A DNA stretch of 6,487 nucleotides. Source: Candidatus Altarchaeales archaeon A3 (GTDB lineage: Archaea > Altiarchaeota > Altiarchaeia > Altiarchaeales > Altiarchaeaceae). Location of the stretch: positions 1 through 6,487 of the forward strand of contig MTER01000036.1 in the NCBI GenBank assembly GCA_002083985.1. The letters run 5' to 3'. Both the position numbers and the translations under genes were made by a program. Positions 6,060-6,487 of this stretch are shown piece after piece (position 1 is the stretch's first letter; the number at the start of each line of letters is the position of its first letter). Below the pieces are notes generated by a model. It was not told where the DNA came from. It saw only the letters and a list, made by a program, of their open reading frames with translations, and did no database searches.

Positions 6060-6230
6060 TCATTTGAAAAATAAGTATGCAACAACCATAAGCACAATTG
6101 CCAAAATCATTGCCAGGAACATCGTTTCTTTATCAGTTCCAAATCCGATGGGAATATGACCTATCATTATAACTCTTCCACTTTTAAAGTTTCCGCTGCT
6201 GTCTTTTTGATTGCTATCCATCATGTTCAT
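6060..6230 (-). CDS. Small DUF131/TIGR00304-like membrane protein
   Basis: On the minus strand, ATG at 6230-6228 to TGA at 6062-6060 encodes 56 residues. The polar head MNMMDSNQKDSSGNFKSG is followed by RVIMIGHIPIGFGTDKE and one clear membrane helix, MFLAMILAIVLMVVAYLFF (about 37-55). The block G-VI-IG-IPI-FG-DK followed by LAI-LM is the signature I associate with DUF131/TIGR00304, a family of small archaeal membrane proteins of unknown function. Members I know of are longer (about 75-80 residues) with an extra hydrophobic segment before this block. Here the frame is closed by a TGA at 6260-6258, and the N terminus is hydrophilic, so the first segment seems to be lost or replaced. In-frame ATGs at 6224 and 6221 are alternative starts. 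The gene converges on aroA. Confidence 0.7.
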   Translation of the reverse strand: MNMMDSNQKDSSGNFKSGRVIMIGHIPIGFGTDKETMFLAMILAIVLMVVAYLFFK

Positions 6231-6487
6231 CAAAGTAATTGTAACGAAATAAGTTAATCAATTTGGAATAATTTTGTAATTCTATTTCCCATGAACCTTA
6301 TCTTGGTTGTGGTGTTTAACATACTAGTTCATTTTATATTTTGTATGGGTCGTAAAAAATATGGCTAATTTATTAAATAACTGGTATTTGTTTATCTATA
6401 CTTCACAACTTCACAAATTGAGCATTTTAAAATCGCTAATATTTGAAAATCTTCAAACGGCAGTGCGGTGGTTTTAAAATTCAATAG
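6231..6487. other. A+T-rich right end with no supported gene
   Basis: No tRNA, CRISPR array or transposase fragment is visible. The part next to 6230 should hold the promoter of the minus-strand gene, but no box is convincing. A 26-codon plus-strand frame at 6291-6368 and a minus-strand frame open from the right edge to 6392 are the only coding hints, and both are too short to call. Confidence 0.5.

Noticed and set aside
6392..6487. Minus-strand frame open from the right edge as the end of another gene
   Set aside because: Only 31 residues are visible, there is no family motif, and a chance frame of this length is common.
6468..6487. GGTTTTAAAATTCAATAG at the window end as the beginning of a CRISPR repeat
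   Set aside because: Only one partial copy is present and nothing repeats; A+T-rich words like this are frequent in this DNA.

Overview
The window looks like a piece of an A+T-rich archaeal chromosome, probably from a methanogen-like or related euryarchaeal lineage. The evidence is an ATP-grasp protein of a type common in archaea (COG2232-like), a minus-strand gene resembling the archaeal DUF131/TIGR00304 membrane proteins, TATA-like boxes about 25 bases before likely transcript starts, short 5' leaders and few Shine-Dalgarno sites. The lineage is an inference; there is no rRNA or tRNA gene to settle it.

Left part (1-2100): a decaying accessory region. It begins inside a BRO-family (phage antirepressor-like) gene whose 5' end lies outside the window. 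Next come a 57-codon small gene that has lost its start codon, a 101-bp MITE-like element with perfect 12-bp terminal inverted repeats and an exact 8-bp target duplication, a dinD gene (DNA-damage-inducible protein D family) broken by a one-base frameshift, and a second diverged copy of the same small gene, broken by an in-frame stop. Removing the MITE and one target copy rejoins the first small gene to dinD with a 7-base gap. The ancestral order was therefore probably BRO - small - dinD - small in one operon, i.e. two regulator-plus-small-gene modules, now eroded. A second, more degenerate inverted repeat of the same style lies between this region and the housekeeping genes. The BRO and dinD stretches are visibly richer in G+C than what follows (two lines of BRO are 53%, against 25-30% in sample lines of the next genes), which suggests acquisition by transfer.

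Right part (2115-6230): an ordinary, intact plus-strand run holds an ATP-grasp ligase, an unrecognised 422-residue soluble protein and aroA (EPSP synthase, shikimate pathway). It converges on a small minus-strand DUF131-like membrane protein gene that ends 48 bases past aroA. The last 257 bases hold no gene I can support.

The main interest is the decayed BRO/DinD module and the MITE that split it. I see no intact new defence or mobile system.
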